From contig JAGOSV010000006.1 in assembly GCA_018062105.1 (NCBI GenBank), positions 1-64,000 on the forward strand: DNA of 64,000 nucleotides, in the 5' to 3' direction. This DNA comes from Sterolibacterium sp. GTDB lineage: Bacteria; Pseudomonadota; Gammaproteobacteria; Burkholderiales; Rhodocyclaceae. Both the position numbers and the translations under genes were made by a program. This document shows, piece by piece, positions 44,537 through 55,138 of the stretch (its first letter is position 1; each line of letters starts with the position of its first letter). The notes beneath the pieces were generated by a model that worked only from the letters and a program-made list of their open reading frames with translations, did no database searches and was not told where the DNA came from.

Positions 44537-46534
44537 TTACTTCAACAAGCTCAACACCGACTGCGACAGCGAGTTGGCCTGGGCCAGCATGGCCGTACCC
44601 GCTTGCTGCAGGATCTGGTTACGCGTCATGGCCGATGTTTCAGCCGCGAAGTCAGCATCCTGGATGCGGCTGCGGGCAGCCGAGATGTTTTCCACCGACA
44701 CGCCGAGGTTGGAGATGACATTGGACAGGCGGTTCTGGATGGCACCCATCGTCGAACGCTGGGTATTGACGTAGGCAATCGCCCGGTCGATGGCGGTGAT
44801 GGACTGTTGTGCTTGCGCAGCCGTTTCCACACTCATCTTGCCACCGGTCACTGCCTGCGCCCCACCCTGCTCGGTCATCCCCATCTTGGCGATGCTGGCC
44901 GCCGTCCCGCCAACATTGACCGTCGCCCCATTGTCACCGGACAGGTGCAGGGTACCGCGCACGCCCACGTACTGGGTAGCGGCAATCGCCGTGGCGGTGT
45001 AACTGGTGTTCGAGGTGACATTCTGGAAAATGGCCGCTGCCGCCATGTTGCCAACCACCAGATCGTTACCGGAGGCTACCGTCAGCTTGAGCTTGCCGGT
45101 AACGGCATCCGTTTCTGCCAGCACCCCGGAAATCCCGGCTGCATTGATCTTGGTGACCAGCTTGGAAGTGTCATCCGTCGTAGCCACGGACACCGACGTG
45201 CCATTGATGCTGATATTACCGGCGGTCGCGAAGCTGAGGGTGAAATAGGCTTCGGTCTTGGCCGAGGCCGTCACATTCGTCTTGTCGTGCAGCGCATTGA
45301 TGGCCGCCGCCTTGTCCGCCGCGCTGGTACCGGTGATGCCAACGGCAAAACCGTTGATCGTGACGCTGTCTGCCACGGTCAGCGCACCTTGAACCGCATT
45401 CAGGTTATTCACCGCCACCGTCGCCGCCGCATTGGCTGTACCGATCAAGAAACGGCTGTCCATCGAAGAGGCCGTCTGGCTCAGATTGAAGCCAAACTTG
45501 TTGAGCTGATTCCCCGCTGCCGCCGACGACGTCAGATTGACGGCGCTGCCGTCGCCACTTTTCAGTGACAGATAGCCACGATAAGTGCCTGCCACGATGC
45601 CGGAGTTATTGATGGTGCCGCCAACAATGATATTGTCCCCCGTATCATTGCTGAGCACTAGCTCACCCTTGCTGCCCAGTGAAGCCGTTACCCCACCGAT
45701 TTCCTTGTTGATGCGATCGACCAGATCGCTCATGCTAGACGAGTTACTGACCGTGATCGATGCCGCAGAACCAACCCCGATCCTCAGCCCCGTCACCACC
45801 CCCGAAGAGCCCGCCGTGCCACTGACCGAGTTATAGGCCGTCGCCGCCACCCCGGTTGTCCCCGTGGCACCGTTGATCTTGGCCGCCATCAGGGTGGCGG
45901 TGGTATCAGCAGCAGCAAAGGACACACCCTTGCCATTGATGACGAACTCGGTATTAGTAGCGGCCGGTGCGGTACCGCTGATCCGGCCACCGTTCAGGTC
46001 GCCCAGGGCGATGTAGCTGTTGAGCTGCATCGACTTGTTCGACACTTCCTTGATCGACAGGCTGATGGTCTGGTTGGCATTGGCACCGACCTGCAGGGTG
46101 TTGGTGTTGGCCGCGCCGTTCAGCAGCTTAACACCGTTGAATTCAGCCGTACCGGAGATGCGGTCGATTTCAGAGCTGAGCTGATCAACTTCGGCCTGGA
46201 TGGCTTGACGGTCAAGGGTGCTGTTGCTGCCGTTGGCCGACTGCACGGCCAGGGTGCGCATGCGCAGCAGGATGTCACCGATCGATGCCATCGAGCCTTC
46301 CGCCGTCTGCGCCATCGAGATACCGTCGTTGGCGTTACGGCTGGCCTGCTCCATGCCGCCGATCTGGGCGGACATGCGGGCAGCAATCGACAGACCGGCA
46401 GCGTCATCTCTGGCGCTGTTGATGCGCAGACCGGAAGACAGACGGGCCAGCGAGGTCTGCAGGGCGGTTTGCGATGACGCCAGGTTGCGCTGGGAGTTGA
46501 TCGACGGGATGTTGGTATTGATGATGGAGGCCAT
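44537..46534 (-). CDS. fliC: Flagellin FliC
   Basis: 665-residue filament protein. The N-terminal D0/D1 (SIINTNIPSINSQRNLASSQ, RLSSGLRINSARDDAAGLSI) and C-terminal D1/D0 (NVISNLGVSVENISAARSRI, QAGTAMLAQANSLSQSVLSLL) regions are well conserved. The central ~400 residues are very rich in Ala, Thr, Ser and Gly and include flagellin-IN-like strands. No cysteine was noticed. AAGGAG precedes ATG 46534 and a near-consensus sigma-28 promoter lies upstream. The large exposed Ser/Thr-rich domain is a plausible acceptor for O-glycosylation by the GT41 operon in this window (inference). Confidence 0.96.
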   Translation of the reverse strand: MASIINTNIPSINSQRNLASSQTALQTSLARLSSGLRINSARDDAAGLSIAARMSAQIGGMEQASRNANDGISMAQTAEGSMASIGDILLRMRTLAVQSANGSNSTLDRQAIQAEVDQLSSEIDRISGTAEFNGVKLLNGAANTNTLQVGANANQTISLSIKEVSNKSMQLNSYIALGDLNGGRISGTAPAATNTEFVINGKGVSFAAADTTATLMAAKINGATGTTGVAATAYNSVSGTAGSSGVVTGLRIGVGSAASITVSNSSSMSDLVDRINKEIGGVTASLGSKGELVLSNDTGDNIIVGGTINNSGIVAGTYRGYLSLKSGDGSAVNLTSSAAAGNQLNKFGFNLSQTASSMDSRFLIGTANAAATVAVNNLNAVQGALTVADSVTINGFAVGITGTSAADKAAAINALHDKTNVTASAKTEAYFTLSFATAGNISINGTSVSVATTDDTSKLVTKINAAGISGVLAETDAVTGKLKLTVASGNDLVVGNMAAAAIFQNVTSNTSYTATAIAATQYVGVRGTLHLSGDNGATVNVGGTAASIAKMGMTEQGGAQAVTGGKMSVETAAQAQQSITAIDRAIAYVNTQRSTMGAIQNRLSNVISNLGVSVENISAARSRIQDADFAAETSAMTRNQILQQAGTAMLAQANSLSQSVLSLLK

Positions 46535-46562
46535 GATGTTTCTCCTTTATTGACCGGTTGCG

Positions 46563-46592
46563 GACGAAAGGCGCAGAGTTTTCGTCGCCTTT
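46563..46592 (-). other. fliC leader with overlapping hairpin arms (pseudoknot-capable)
   Basis: In the transcript between promoter and start codon, AAAGGCG (46586-46592) can pair with CGCCTTT (46567-46573), and GACGAAA (46580-46586) can pair with TTTCGTC (46563-46569). The order arm1-arm2-arm1'-arm2' is the H-type pseudoknot topology, although the second halves share TTT, so the two stems may instead be alternatives. It lies about 30 bases from the start codon. Confidence 0.35.
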
Positions 46593-46599
46593 GGTTCCG

Positions 46600-46626
46600 G
46601 TAACGGCTGGCTCAGAGGAAACTTTA
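46600..46626 (-). promoter_or_regulatory. Sigma-28 (FliA) promoter of fliC
   Basis: On the minus strand TAAAGTTT, then 11 bases, then GCCGTTAC: the -35 is a perfect match to the FliA consensus and the -10 differs from GCCGATAA at two positions. It lies 65 bases upstream of the fliC ATG. The rest of the 313-base gap to the divergent iclR-type gene (46535-46847) shows no further gene. Confidence 0.82.
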
Positions 46627-46847
46627 GCCATAAAAGTGAAAATTTGCACAAATCACGCAACCCCGCATTCCGCTATGCACGGAAGCACGAAGTCCTCTCC
46701 TGAAATGCCAAAACGAAGGCGCGGCAAGCGCACATGGCGTACATGGCATACAGTAAGCGATGCGTGGTTTGAGGCCCTCATTTCACGATGTGATAAAGTA
46801 CTCTGGACGAGCGCCCCACGAAGCCCGCGCAAAACCCTAACCCCACG

Positions 46848-47639
46848 ATGCCGCCCCCCACCCCTCCGGAATCCAGACCCCCGATCCAGGTCATCGAGCG
46901 CATGATGAAGCTGCTCGATGTCCTGTCCTATTACCATGACCCGGTCAGCCTCAAGCAGCTGGCACTGGAAACCGGATTGCATCCGTCAACCACCCACCGC
47001 ATCCTCAGCGCCATGACGGCCAGCGGCTTTGTCGAACGCTCCGACCCGGGGACATACCAGCTGGGCATCCGTCTGCTGGAGCTGGGCAATCTGGTCAAGT
47101 CCCGCATCAACATCCGCGACTCCGCCATGCCGCTAATGCAGCGTCTGCACCGTGAACTGGGAGAGAGCGTGAATCTGGGCGTGCGCCAGAATGATGAGAT
47201 CGTCTATGTCGAGCGCACGTCCAGCGGCCGTTCCTCGGTGCGCGTGGTGCATCTGGTCGGGGCACGCGCCCCCCTGCATGTGACGGCCGTCGGCAAGCTG
47301 TTCTTGCTTGAGGATGGCCCGCAAAAGGTTCAGGAATACGCCCGGCGCACCGGTCTGCCAGGCCATACACCCACCTCGCTGACCTCTCTGCCGGCACTGG
47401 AGAAGGAACTGAATCACATCCGACGCCACGGTGTGGCCTTCGACAACGAGGAAATCGAACAGGGACTGCGCTGCATCGCCGCGCCCATCCGCGACGACAC
47501 GGGCGAGCTGGTGGCCGGGCTGTCGGTATCCGCCCCGGCAGAACGCCACAAACCGGACTGGGCGAATGTCGTGCGCCAGACCGCTAACGAGATTTCCGCC
47601 GCGATCGGTTATGTCAAGCCAGCGCCACCGGTGCGCTGA
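46848..47639 (+). CDS. IclR family transcriptional regulator
   Basis: 263 residues. The winged HTH is at about 20-75 (LDVLSYYHDPVSLKQLALETGLHPSTTHRILSAM), and the IclR effector domain follows (about 90-255) with GARAPLHVTAVGKLFL and GVAFDNEEIEQGLRCIAAPI. It is a cytosolic DNA-binding regulator, usually of carbon catabolism or a neighbouring operon. Target and ligand are unknown; it is divergent from fliC, and pbpG converges from the other side. ATG 46848 gives a Pro-rich leader of about ten residues. Confidence 0.92.
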   Translation: MPPPTPPESRPPIQVIERMMKLLDVLSYYHDPVSLKQLALETGLHPSTTHRILSAMTASGFVERSDPGTYQLGIRLLELGNLVKSRINIRDSAMPLMQRLHRELGESVNLGVRQNDEIVYVERTSSGRSSVRVVHLVGARAPLHVTAVGKLFLLEDGPQKVQEYARRTGLPGHTPTSLTSLPALEKELNHIRRHGVAFDNEEIEQGLRCIAAPIRDDTGELVAGLSVSAPAERHKPDWANVVRQTANEISAAIGYVKPAPPVR

Positions 47640-47684
47640 AGCGGGAACAGGAACGCCCCGTATCCCGGAGATCGCCCTAGCAAA

Positions 47685-48647
47685 TCAGCCCGTCGCCAGA
47701 CGACGGGTGGCACCATTCTCCACCCAGTGCTTGATACGATTAGCATCACCCAGACGGGTCATCTTGCCGATGGAATCGAGCAGGACGATGATGGTCGGCT
47801 TGTTGTTGAGCCAGGCCTGCATCACCAGGCAGCGGCCAGCCTCATTGATGTAACCGGTCTTCGACAGGCTGATGTCCCATGACGAACTGCGCACCAGACT
47901 GTTGGTGTTGCGAAACTCCTGCGTGCGGCCAGCGACGGTCACTTCGTATTCGGAGGTCGTGGTGAACTGACGGATCAACGGGTAGTGCTGCGCTGCGCCA
48001 ACCATCTTCGCCAGATCGCGGGCACTGGATACGTTCTGCGCCGTCAGGCCGGTTGGATCGGCGAAATGGGTGTCCTGCAAGCCCAGAGTCTGCGCCTTGC
48101 GGTTCATGGCCGCCACAAACGCCGGCCGGCCGCCCGGGTAGTAGCGCGACAGCGCCGAGGCGGCGCGATTTTCCGAGGACATCAGCGCCAGACGCAGCAT
48201 GTCTTCGCGCTGCAGCTGGGTGCCGACCTTGAGGCGCGAATGGGTACCCTTCAAGGTATCGACATCGGCATCGTCGATCACCATGGTTTCCTCCAGGTCA
48301 GGACGCGCATCCAGCGCCACCATGGCAGTCATCAGCTTGGTGATCGAGGCGATCGGCAGGACAGCCCCGGCATTCTTCTCGAACAGTACCGCGCCCGTCG
48401 CCTGATCCAGCACCATGGCCGCATTCGAGCTCAATGTCAGTTTGCTCAAATCTTCATGCACGATCCGGTGCGCGACCTTTTTGTGCGCTGCCTTCGATAC
48501 CTTGTGATGTCGATGTTTCTTGGCAGACGTGGACTTGTGCCGCTCGACCGCAGCCAGCGCAGGCGCTGTACCCATGCTCACAGCCAGCCCCAGCAGTGCT
48601 GCCATGAGCCAGCCACGGCGACGGCCAGAATGACGATAGATGTTCAT
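47685..48647 (-). CDS. pbpG: D-alanyl-D-alanine endopeptidase, PbpG/S11 family
   Basis: 320-residue periplasmic penicillin-binding protein. A signal peptide with twin-Arg-rich n-region and cleavage near APALA (about residue 32) is followed by an unusual His/Lys-rich stretch (KKHRHHKVSKAAHKKVAHR, about 42-60). The serine-peptidase triad motifs are present: SITK (SxxK), SEN (SxN) and KTG. GGAGG precedes ATG 48647. The absence of a C-terminal amphipathic anchor favours the endopeptidase PBP7 type over DacA. It cleaves D-Ala-meso-DAP crosslinks. Confidence 0.9.
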   Translation of the reverse strand: MNIYRHSGRRRGWLMAALLGLAVSMGTAPALAAVERHKSTSAKKHRHHKVSKAAHKKVAHRIVHEDLSKLTLSSNAAMVLDQATGAVLFEKNAGAVLPIASITKLMTAMVALDARPDLEETMVIDDADVDTLKGTHSRLKVGTQLQREDMLRLALMSSENRAASALSRYYPGGRPAFVAAMNRKAQTLGLQDTHFADPTGLTAQNVSSARDLAKMVGAAQHYPLIRQFTTTSEYEVTVAGRTQEFRNTNSLVRSSSWDISLSKTGYINEAGRCLVMQAWLNNKPTIIVLLDSIGKMTRLGDANRIKHWVENGATRRLATG

Positions 48648-48994
48648 GATTCATTTCCTCCGGATACAACCGACCCATTCGTCAAAAAAAACCCAGAATC
48701 AGTCCGTTTGCGCCAGGCTCGAAGTTTCAGCCTCTCAAGCATCAAACCTTGAGCCCTGAGCCCTGAAGAAGCACATTAAGGAAACGCAGATTTATTCCGT
48801 TCACCCTGAGCTCGTCGAAGGGCATTCCTTATAAGAACAAGGGCTTCGACCGGCTCAACTCAAACAATCATGGACTTGATCCCTGCTTCCCGAGCAGGCC
48901 AATGACGAGATACGGTTAGAAAAATACCAAACAATTCACTAAATTACAACTAAAACTTGAACGATATTGTCACGATACGGCCGCAGCCCCTCCC
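48648..48994. other. Intergenic region with REP-like inverted repeat and short tandem repeats
   Basis: 347 bases without a gene. It holds two tandem copies of GAGCCCT (48751-48764) and an imperfect inverted pair, TGAGCTCGTCGAAGGG (near 48808-48823) against CTTCGACCGGCTCA (near 48843-48856), of a kind widely dispersed in proteobacterial genomes. The right end (48920-48970) is AT-rich. Promoter of pbpG is expected near 48660-48720, but no strong hexamer pair is visible. Confidence 0.55.
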
Positions 48995-50149
48995 TCATGC
49001 CGCCGGCGCAGCCTGGTCGCCGAGAAATTCGATGATTTCCTTGCGGCGCTCCTGGGCATCGCGGTAGCCCAGATCGATCAAGGCACGGGTATAGGACGAT
49101 TCAAACAGCAGATAGCTGGCCAGCGCACCGCCACGCTTGTTCAATGCGCCGATATTACCCAGCAGAGCCCGCAGAGCCCACGGTAGGCTGCGGACATGCC
49201 GCGCGGCAATGTGATCGAGACGCTGCGACGGCAAGATTTCGAGCACTTCGATGGGGCGCAGGGTCAGTCCATGACGCCGCCGCACCTCATCCGGAATCAG
49301 GGTGACCGTGCGATTGATGCGCGTCAGACGCTCGATATCCACGGACAGGCTGTCCAGGAAGATGCTCGACAGGGCATGACCGGCGATCTGTGCCAGCGAG
49401 GGGTAACGCCCGCCCTGCTCTCGGTAGTGCTCGCCGCTGTCGCGCTGGCCGGCACCAATGATCAGGATTTTGCTGGCCCCCAGGTGAATGGCCGGTGAAA
49501 TGGGGGCCATCTGGCGCATCGAGCCGTCGCCGAAATATTCCCGGTTGATCCGGACTGCCGGAAAGATGAATGGAATCGCACTGGATGCCATGAGATGATC
49601 GACATTCAGCCGTGCCTGGGTGCCAAAGCGTTGCGAGCGTCGCCAGGAGGCACTCGTTTCGTGCCCCTGAAAGAAGCTGACACTCTGCCCGGAACCATAG
49701 CCCGAGCAGGTGATGCTGACATATTCCAGCGCCCCTTTGTCAAGCGCCGATTCGATGCGCTCGAAATTGAGGTGCTTCGCCAACAACTCGCGCAGCGGTG
49801 CATTGTCGAGCAACGAGCGCGGCGTGCTGCGAACCAGCCACCCCCCCATCAACGAGGCCAGCCAGCGCGCACCCGTCAAAGAAATACCCAAGGTATCGGC
49901 GCGGTAAACCTGATGGGCATGAAAATTGGCCCAGATGGTGTGCAGGCGATTGACGGCCAGCCCAAAATCTTCGGCCATGGTGGCCAGGGCTGCGGCATTG
50001 ATGGCCCCGGCCGAAGTACCGCACAGAATCGGAAAAGGGTTTTTCCGGGCATCCGGCAATATGTCGCGGATGGCCGCCAGCACCCCGACCTGATAGGCGG
50101 CGCGTGCGCCGCCGCCAGTCAGAACCAGTGCCGTTCTGGCTGCATCCAC
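48995..50149 (-). CDS. Patatin-like phospholipase
   Basis: 384-residue cytosolic or membrane-associated serine esterase. The oxyanion loop [11 protein letters not shown] (residues 12-22), the nucleophile elbow GTSAG (about 44-48) and a [12 protein letters not shown] segment holding the Asp of the Ser-Asp dyad are all present. The start is GTG 50149, directly before the conserved [13 protein letters not shown] strand; it follows the maeB stop by ten bases, so the two are co-transcribed. The lipid substrate is unknown. Confidence 0.9.
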   Translation of the reverse strand: MDAARTALVLTGGGARAAYQVGVLAAIRDILPDARKNPFPILCGTSAGAINAAALATMAEDFGLAVNRLHTIWANFHAHQVYRADTLGISLTGARWLASLMGGWLVRSTPRSLLDNAPLRELLAKHLNFERIESALDKGALEYVSITCSGYGSGQSVSFFQGHETSASWRRSQRFGTQARLNVDHLMASSAIPFIFPAVRINREYFGDGSMRQMAPISPAIHLGASKILIIGAGQRDSGEHYREQGGRYPSLAQIAGHALSSIFLDSLSVDIERLTRINRTVTLIPDEVRRRHGLTLRPIEVLEILPSQRLDHIAARHVRSLPWALRALLGNIGALNKRGGALASYLLFESSYTRALIDLGYRDAQERRKEIIEFLGDQAAPAA

Positions 50150-50159
50150 CGTCGTTCGA

Positions 50160-52442
50160 TCAGCCGCTATGGTGCCGGTTTGCCGCCTGGACAGACAGCA
50201 GCGCCGTCACATTGACAATGCGCCGTACCGTGGCTGTCGGCGTCAGGATATGCACAGGCTGTGCCGCACCAAGCAGCAGCGGCCCCAGCGTCAGACCATC
50301 ACCGGCCGCCGTCTTGAGCAGGCTGAAGGCAATGTTGGCAGCATCCAGCGTCGGCATGACGAGCAGATTCGCCGAGCCCTTGAGACGTGAATCCGGAAAC
50401 ACCTGATTGCGGATGTCCTCCGACAATGCGGCATCACCGTGCATCTCGCCTTCCACTTCCAGCTCCGGTGCGATGTCCTGCAGCAGCTTCAGGGTTTGGC
50501 GCATCTTCAGGGAAGTCGGCGTGTCTTCCGCACCAAAGCTGGAATGGGACAGCAGCCCCACCTTGGGCGTCAGACCAAAACGCTGCACCATGTCGGCGGC
50601 CAGCACGGTCATCTCGGCCAGTTGCTCGGCCGTCGGGTCGTAATTCACATAGGTGTCGCCAATGAACAAGGTGCGCCGGGGCAGCAACAACATGTTCACG
50701 GCATAAAAATTCTTCACCCCTTCCTGCAGGCCGATGACGTTCTGGATGTAACGCAGATGTCGCGAATGGCTGCCGTAAGTACCGCACACCATGCCATCAG
50801 CCAGCCCCTTGCGCACCATCAGTGCGCCGATCAGTGTGGTGCGGCGGCGTGCCTCACGCTTGGCATATTCGATGCTGACCCCCTTGCGCTGCATGATCTT
50901 GTAATAGTCCGTCCAGAAATCACGGAAGCGCGGATCGGAATCGGGATTGACCAGACCGATGTTCTCACCTGCCTTGAGGCGCAGACCACACTTGGCAATC
51001 TGTGCCTCGACGACATCCGGCCGGCCAATCAGGATGGGCTTGGCCAAGCCTTCGTCGATCACCGTCTGCACGGCACGCAGCACGCGCTCATCCTCACCCT
51101 CGCAAAAAACGATGCGCTGCGGGCTCTGCCGGGCAGCAGTGAAGACCGGCCGCATCTGCAGGCCGGATTGATAAACGAACTCGGACAGCTTGTTGCGATA
51201 CGCATCCATATCCGCCAGCGGACGGGTAGCCACTCCGGAATCCATGGCGGCCTTGGCCACGGCCGGCGCCACCTTCATCACCAGACGCGGATCGAAGGGC
51301 ATGGGAATCAGGTAATCCGGGCCGAATTTCAATTCGACACGGTTGTAGGCCGTGGCTGCCACATCCGGCTGCTCGGCATGCGCCAGATCGGCAATGGCGC
51401 GTACCGCCGCCACTTTCATTTCTTCATTGATGGTCGTCGCCCCGACATCCAGCGCCCCACGGAACATGTAGGGAAAACACAGGGCGTTGTTGACCTGATT
51501 CGGATAATCCGAACGACCTGTACCGATGATGACATCGGGGCGCGTCGCCTTGGCCACTTCGGGCATGATTTCCGGAATGGGATTGGCCATGGCCAGCACG
51601 ATGGGATGCGTCGCCATCGTTTGCAGCATCTCCGGCTTCAATGCTCCGGCCGCTGACAGCCCCAGAAACACATCCGCCTCCGGCATGACATCCGCCAGCG
51701 TTCGCGCCGTGGTCTGCTGGGCATAACGCGCCTTGGACGGATCGAGTTTCTCGTCACGCCCTACATACACCACGCCCTTGCTGTCGGCGATATAGATATT
51801 TTTCGCCTTGACACCCAGGCTAACCAGCAGATCGAGACAGGCAATGGCTGCTGCACCGGCACCCGAGCACACCAGCTTGATCTGGCCAATTTTCTTGTCG
51901 ACCAGACGCAGGCCATTGAGAACGGCTGCCGCTGCGATGATGGCCGTACCATGCTGGTCGTCATGGAAAACCGGAATCTTCATGCGCTCGCGCAGCTTCT
52001 GCTCGATGTAGAAACACTCTGGTGCCTTGATGTCTTCCAGGTTGATGCCGCCAAATGTCGGCTCCAGCGCAGCAATGATATCGACCAGCTTGTCCGGGTC
52101 GTTTTCGGCAATTTCGAGGTCGAACACATCGACACCGGCAAACTTCTTGAAAAGTACGCCCTTGCCTTCCATCACCGGCTTGCCGGCCAGAGGACCGATG
52201 TTGCCCAGTCCCAGCACGGCCGTGCCGTTGGTGATGACCGCCACCAGATTACCGCGTGCAGTGTATTTCTCGGCATTGGTCGGGTCGCGGACGATTTCCT
52301 CGCACGGCACGGCCACCCCGGGAGAATAGGCCAGCGCCAGATCCTGGGGGTTGAGCGTCGATTTGGTTGGAACTACGGCAATCTTGCCGGGTTTGGGATG
52401 CAGGTGATATTCAAGGGCTGCTGCGCGAAATCTTTCATCCAT
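50160..52442 (-). CDS. maeB: NADP-dependent malic enzyme with phosphotransacetylase-like domain (MaeB)
   Basis: Oxidative decarboxylation of malate to pyruvate with NADPH formation. The 760-residue protein starts at ATG 52442 ([21 protein letters not shown]), the family start; an upstream extension crosses small repeats and is rejected. The N-terminal malic domain (10-170, with ALAYSPGVA and [12 protein letters not shown]), NAD-binding domain (about 170-400, [10 protein letters not shown]) and C-terminal PTA-like domain (about 430-760, [15 protein letters not shown]) are intact. It is divergent from pckG, matching a joint role at the PEP-pyruvate-oxaloacetate node. Confidence 0.95.
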   Translation of the reverse strand: MDERFRAAALEYHLHPKPGKIAVVPTKSTLNPQDLALAYSPGVAVPCEEIVRDPTNAEKYTARGNLVAVITNGTAVLGLGNIGPLAGKPVMEGKGVLFKKFAGVDVFDLEIAENDPDKLVDIIAALEPTFGGINLEDIKAPECFYIEQKLRERMKIPVFHDDQHGTAIIAAAAVLNGLRLVDKKIGQIKLVCSGAGAAAIACLDLLVSLGVKAKNIYIADSKGVVYVGRDEKLDPSKARYAQQTTARTLADVMPEADVFLGLSAAGALKPEMLQTMATHPIVLAMANPIPEIMPEVAKATRPDVIIGTGRSDYPNQVNNALCFPYMFRGALDVGATTINEEMKVAAVRAIADLAHAEQPDVAATAYNRVELKFGPDYLIPMPFDPRLVMKVAPAVAKAAMDSGVATRPLADMDAYRNKLSEFVYQSGLQMRPVFTAARQSPQRIVFCEGEDERVLRAVQTVIDEGLAKPILIGRPDVVEAQIAKCGLRLKAGENIGLVNPDSDPRFRDFWTDYYKIMQRKGVSIEYAKREARRRTTLIGALMVRKGLADGMVCGTYGSHSRHLRYIQNVIGLQEGVKNFYAVNMLLLPRRTLFIGDTYVNYDPTAEQLAEMTVLAADMVQRFGLTPKVGLLSHSSFGAEDTPTSLKMRQTLKLLQDIAPELEVEGEMHGDAALSEDIRNQVFPDSRLKGSANLLVMPTLDAANIAFSLLKTAAGDGLTLGPLLLGAAQPVHILTPTATVRRIVNVTALLSVQAANRHHSG

Positions 52443-52938
52443 TCCTGTGTTCTCGCATTCTCGCATTCTCACAACGGGCGATCGGCTGTCCTTACCGAGT
52501 CTTTCCGCAGACAGGTCACGCATCTCCGGCATCTCCAGATACCGGGACAAGGCGCGTATTGTATAGCGATGGGCGAATTGTTGCTCGGCACAGGCAACTC
52601 AACGACAGACCCGCGTGCCCTCCGCCGTCACTGCTTCCAGGCAGCCGCCCCGGCCGCCCTGCACAGGATGCCGCCACACAAAAAAGACCACCGCGACCCA
52701 CGCACAGAACAACCGGCCAATGACATCGGCAAGCCCGCCAAACTTGATTATTTGACCTGAAAATGACAGAATGGCCGGCTACGGGTTCGATAGACAAATG
52801 TTTCATTTGCCTCCACCCCCACCGCGTCCGGCCACACCCCGACAGCGCGGCGCGCTGGAAGCCCACCGATCGCCCACCGCGCGACCGATCGACTTTCAGG
52901 TACTTTCCCACCCCGATTTTTCTGGAGAGTTCCGCACC
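52443..52938. other. Divergent intergenic region maeB / pckG
   Basis: 496 bases. Near the maeB end an octamer TCTCGCAT is repeated in tandem (about 52451-52468). The centre is GC-rich and shows no coding signal. TTGACC at 52752-52757 could be a -35 for pckG, but no matching -10 was found. The frame running into pckG from 52771 is open but Pro/Arg-rich and unlike PEPCK. Confidence 0.5.
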
Positions 52939-54777
52939 ATGACCCAAGCTGCAAACACCGCCGCCCCCGATTACGTTCACAACACCCGGCTCAAGGCCTG
53001 GGTGGCCGAAATCGCCGCCCTGACCCAGCCGGACCACATCGTCTGGTGCGATGGCTCGCAAGAGGAATATGACCGCCTGTGCAACATGCTGGTCGATGCC
53101 GGCAAGATGATCCGCCTCAACCCGGCCAAGCGCCCCAACTCCTTCCTCGCCTGTTCCGACCCGTCGGATGTGGCACGCGTCGAAGATCGCACCTTCATCT
53201 GCTCGGCCAACAAGGAAGATGCCGGCCCCAACAATAACTGGGAAGAACCGGCCAAGATGAAAGACAAGCTGAAGGGCTTGTTCAAGGGCTGCATGCGTGG
53301 CCGCACCATGTACGTCATCCCCTTCTCGATGGGCCCTATCGGCTCGCCCATCGCCCACATCGGTGTCGAGATTTCCGATAGCCCCTATGTCGTCATCAAC
53401 ATGCGCATCATGACCCGCATGGGTCGCGCTGTCCTCGACACCCTGGGAGAAACCGGCGAATTCGTGCCTTGCCTGCATACCGTCGGCGTGCCGCTCGAAC
53501 CCGGCCAGAAGGATGTGCGCTGGCCATGCAATCACACCAAATACATCGTCCATTTCCCCGAAACACGCGAAATCTGGTCCTTCGGTTCCGGCTACGGCGG
53601 CAATGCCCTGCTCGGCAAGAAGTGCTTTGCCCTGCGCATCGCCTCGACCATGGCGCGTGATGAAGGCTGGCTGGCCGAACACATGCTCATCCTTGGTGTC
53701 GAATCGCCGCAAGGTGAAAAGAACTACGTCGCCGCCGCCTTCCCCTCGGCCTGTGGCAAAACCAACTTCGCCATGCTGATCCCTCCCAAGTCCATGGACG
53801 GCTGGAAGATCACCACGGTCGGCGACGACATCGCCTGGATCAAGCCCGGCAAGGATGGCCGCCTCTATGCCATCAACCCGGAAGCGGGCTATTTTGGCGT
53901 CGCCCCCGGCACGTCAGAAAAAACCAACTTCAACGCCATGGCGACCCTCAAGGAAAACGTCATTTTCACCAACGTCGCCCTGACGGATGACGGCGATGTC
54001 TGGTGGGAAGGCATGACCAAGGAAGCGCCCAAACACCTCATCGACTGGCAAGGGCAAGACTGGACGCCGGAAATCGCCGCCAGCAGTGGCCGCAAGGCAG
54101 CCCACCCGAATGCCCGCTTCACCGCCCCCGCCAGCCAGTGCCCCTCGATCGACCCCGACTGGGAAAACCCGGCCGGTGTGCCAATCTCCGCCTTCATCTT
54201 CGGCGGCCGCCGCTCCACCACCGTGCCGCTGGTTTATGAAGCCTTCAACTGGAACTTCGGTGTCTACATGGCCGCCACGCTCGGCTCGGAAACCACTGCC
54301 GCCGCCGTCGGCGACATGGGCATCATCCGCCGCGACCCCTTCGCCATGCTGCCCTTCTGCGGCTACCACATGGGTGATTACTTCAATCACTGGCTGAAAA
54401 TGGGTCGCAAGGTCGAGCACGCCCCGCACATCTTCACGGTCAACTGGTTCCGTCAGGATGACAACGGCGAATTTGTCTGGCCAGGCTTCGGCGACAACAT
54501 GCGCGTACTGAAGTGGATCGTCGATCGCGTCAAGGGTCGCGCCGCCGCCAGGGAAACCGCACTGGGCTGGATGCCACGCTTCGAGGACATCGACTGGACC
54601 GGTTTCGACGGCATGACCCGCACCCAGTTCGAAGACCTGACGCGCGTAGACAACGACATGTGGCAGGCCGAGCTCAAGCTGCACGCCGAATGGTTTGAAA
54701 AACTCAAGTCCCGCATGCCGCGTGAGCTGCTGCTCAAGCGCGAAATTTTCGAACTGTCGCTAACGGACGATCAGTAA
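52939..54777 (+). CDS. pckG: Phosphoenolpyruvate carboxykinase (GTP) PckG
   Basis: Interconverts oxaloacetate and PEP with GTP/GDP. The 612-residue product starts at ATG 52939 ([15 protein letters not shown]), with GGAGAG nine bases upstream. The GTP-type signatures are clear: [13 protein letters not shown] (P-loop and reactive cysteine), [15 protein letters not shown], and [13 protein letters not shown]. Length is as expected for the GTP-dependent class. Gluconeogenic or PEP-replenishing role, divergent from the malic enzyme gene. Confidence 0.96.
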   Translation: MTQAANTAAPDYVHNTRLKAWVAEIAALTQPDHIVWCDGSQEEYDRLCNMLVDAGKMIRLNPAKRPNSFLACSDPSDVARVEDRTFICSANKEDAGPNNNWEEPAKMKDKLKGLFKGCMRGRTMYVIPFSMGPIGSPIAHIGVEISDSPYVVINMRIMTRMGRAVLDTLGETGEFVPCLHTVGVPLEPGQKDVRWPCNHTKYIVHFPETREIWSFGSGYGGNALLGKKCFALRIASTMARDEGWLAEHMLILGVESPQGEKNYVAAAFPSACGKTNFAMLIPPKSMDGWKITTVGDDIAWIKPGKDGRLYAINPEAGYFGVAPGTSEKTNFNAMATLKENVIFTNVALTDDGDVWWEGMTKEAPKHLIDWQGQDWTPEIAASSGRKAAHPNARFTAPASQCPSIDPDWENPAGVPISAFIFGGRRSTTVPLVYEAFNWNFGVYMAATLGSETTAAAVGDMGIIRRDPFAMLPFCGYHMGDYFNHWLKMGRKVEHAPHIFTVNWFRQDDNGEFVWPGFGDNMRVLKWIVDRVKGRAAARETALGWMPRFEDIDWTGFDGMTRTQFEDLTRVDNDMWQAELKLHAEWFEKLKSRMPRELLLKREIFELSLTDDQ

Positions 54778-55138
54778 GCAGCGCCAATGTTGCCCGGTAT
54801 TGTCGTGCCCCCGGCACGGCGATACCGATACAACCTGCCGATAAGGCGACCTTTGGGCTATTGCGCGTCTGCACCAGCACTCCTTCTCGCTCGAACAGAG
54901 GGTGAAGACTGGATGACAAAATCCCGGCAGCCTCAGCCTGCCCGGCACAAGCAACCCAAGAGACGTACTGATTAGTACCGATTTATTGGAAAGTGCAGAT
55001 TTGACAAGCGACAAGCGCACCAAGTGCCCGTGTCGCCAAACCCCATAACGGACAATGCGGACAGTGCAAAGGGCGTGACCTGCCTTGACAGATCACGCCC
55101 GGAACTTCCCTGTTCCTGCACTTCTACTGCGCGATCCC
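54778..55138. other. Intergenic region between pckG and the histone-like gene
   Basis: 361 bases between convergent genes. No gene, tRNA or repeat family is recognised apart from the hairpin at 55071-55100. An AT-richer patch lies at 54960-55010. Confidence 0.5.
55071..55100 (-). terminator. Possible terminator of the histone-like gene
   Basis: GGGCGTGA pairs perfectly with TCACGCCC around a 14-base loop, 38 bases beyond the stop at 55139. On the minus strand only a short TTT follows, so termination strength is uncertain. Confidence 0.4.

Noticed and set aside
44603..45568. 321-codon plus-strand frame inside fliC
   Set aside because: Arg/His/Gly-rich shadow of the Ala/Thr-rich flagellin middle; no start signal or family motif.
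54778..55138. Search for a tRNA or small RNA gene in the pckG downstream gap
   Set aside because: No cloverleaf arms or T-loop sequence could be found; only a weak hairpin remains.
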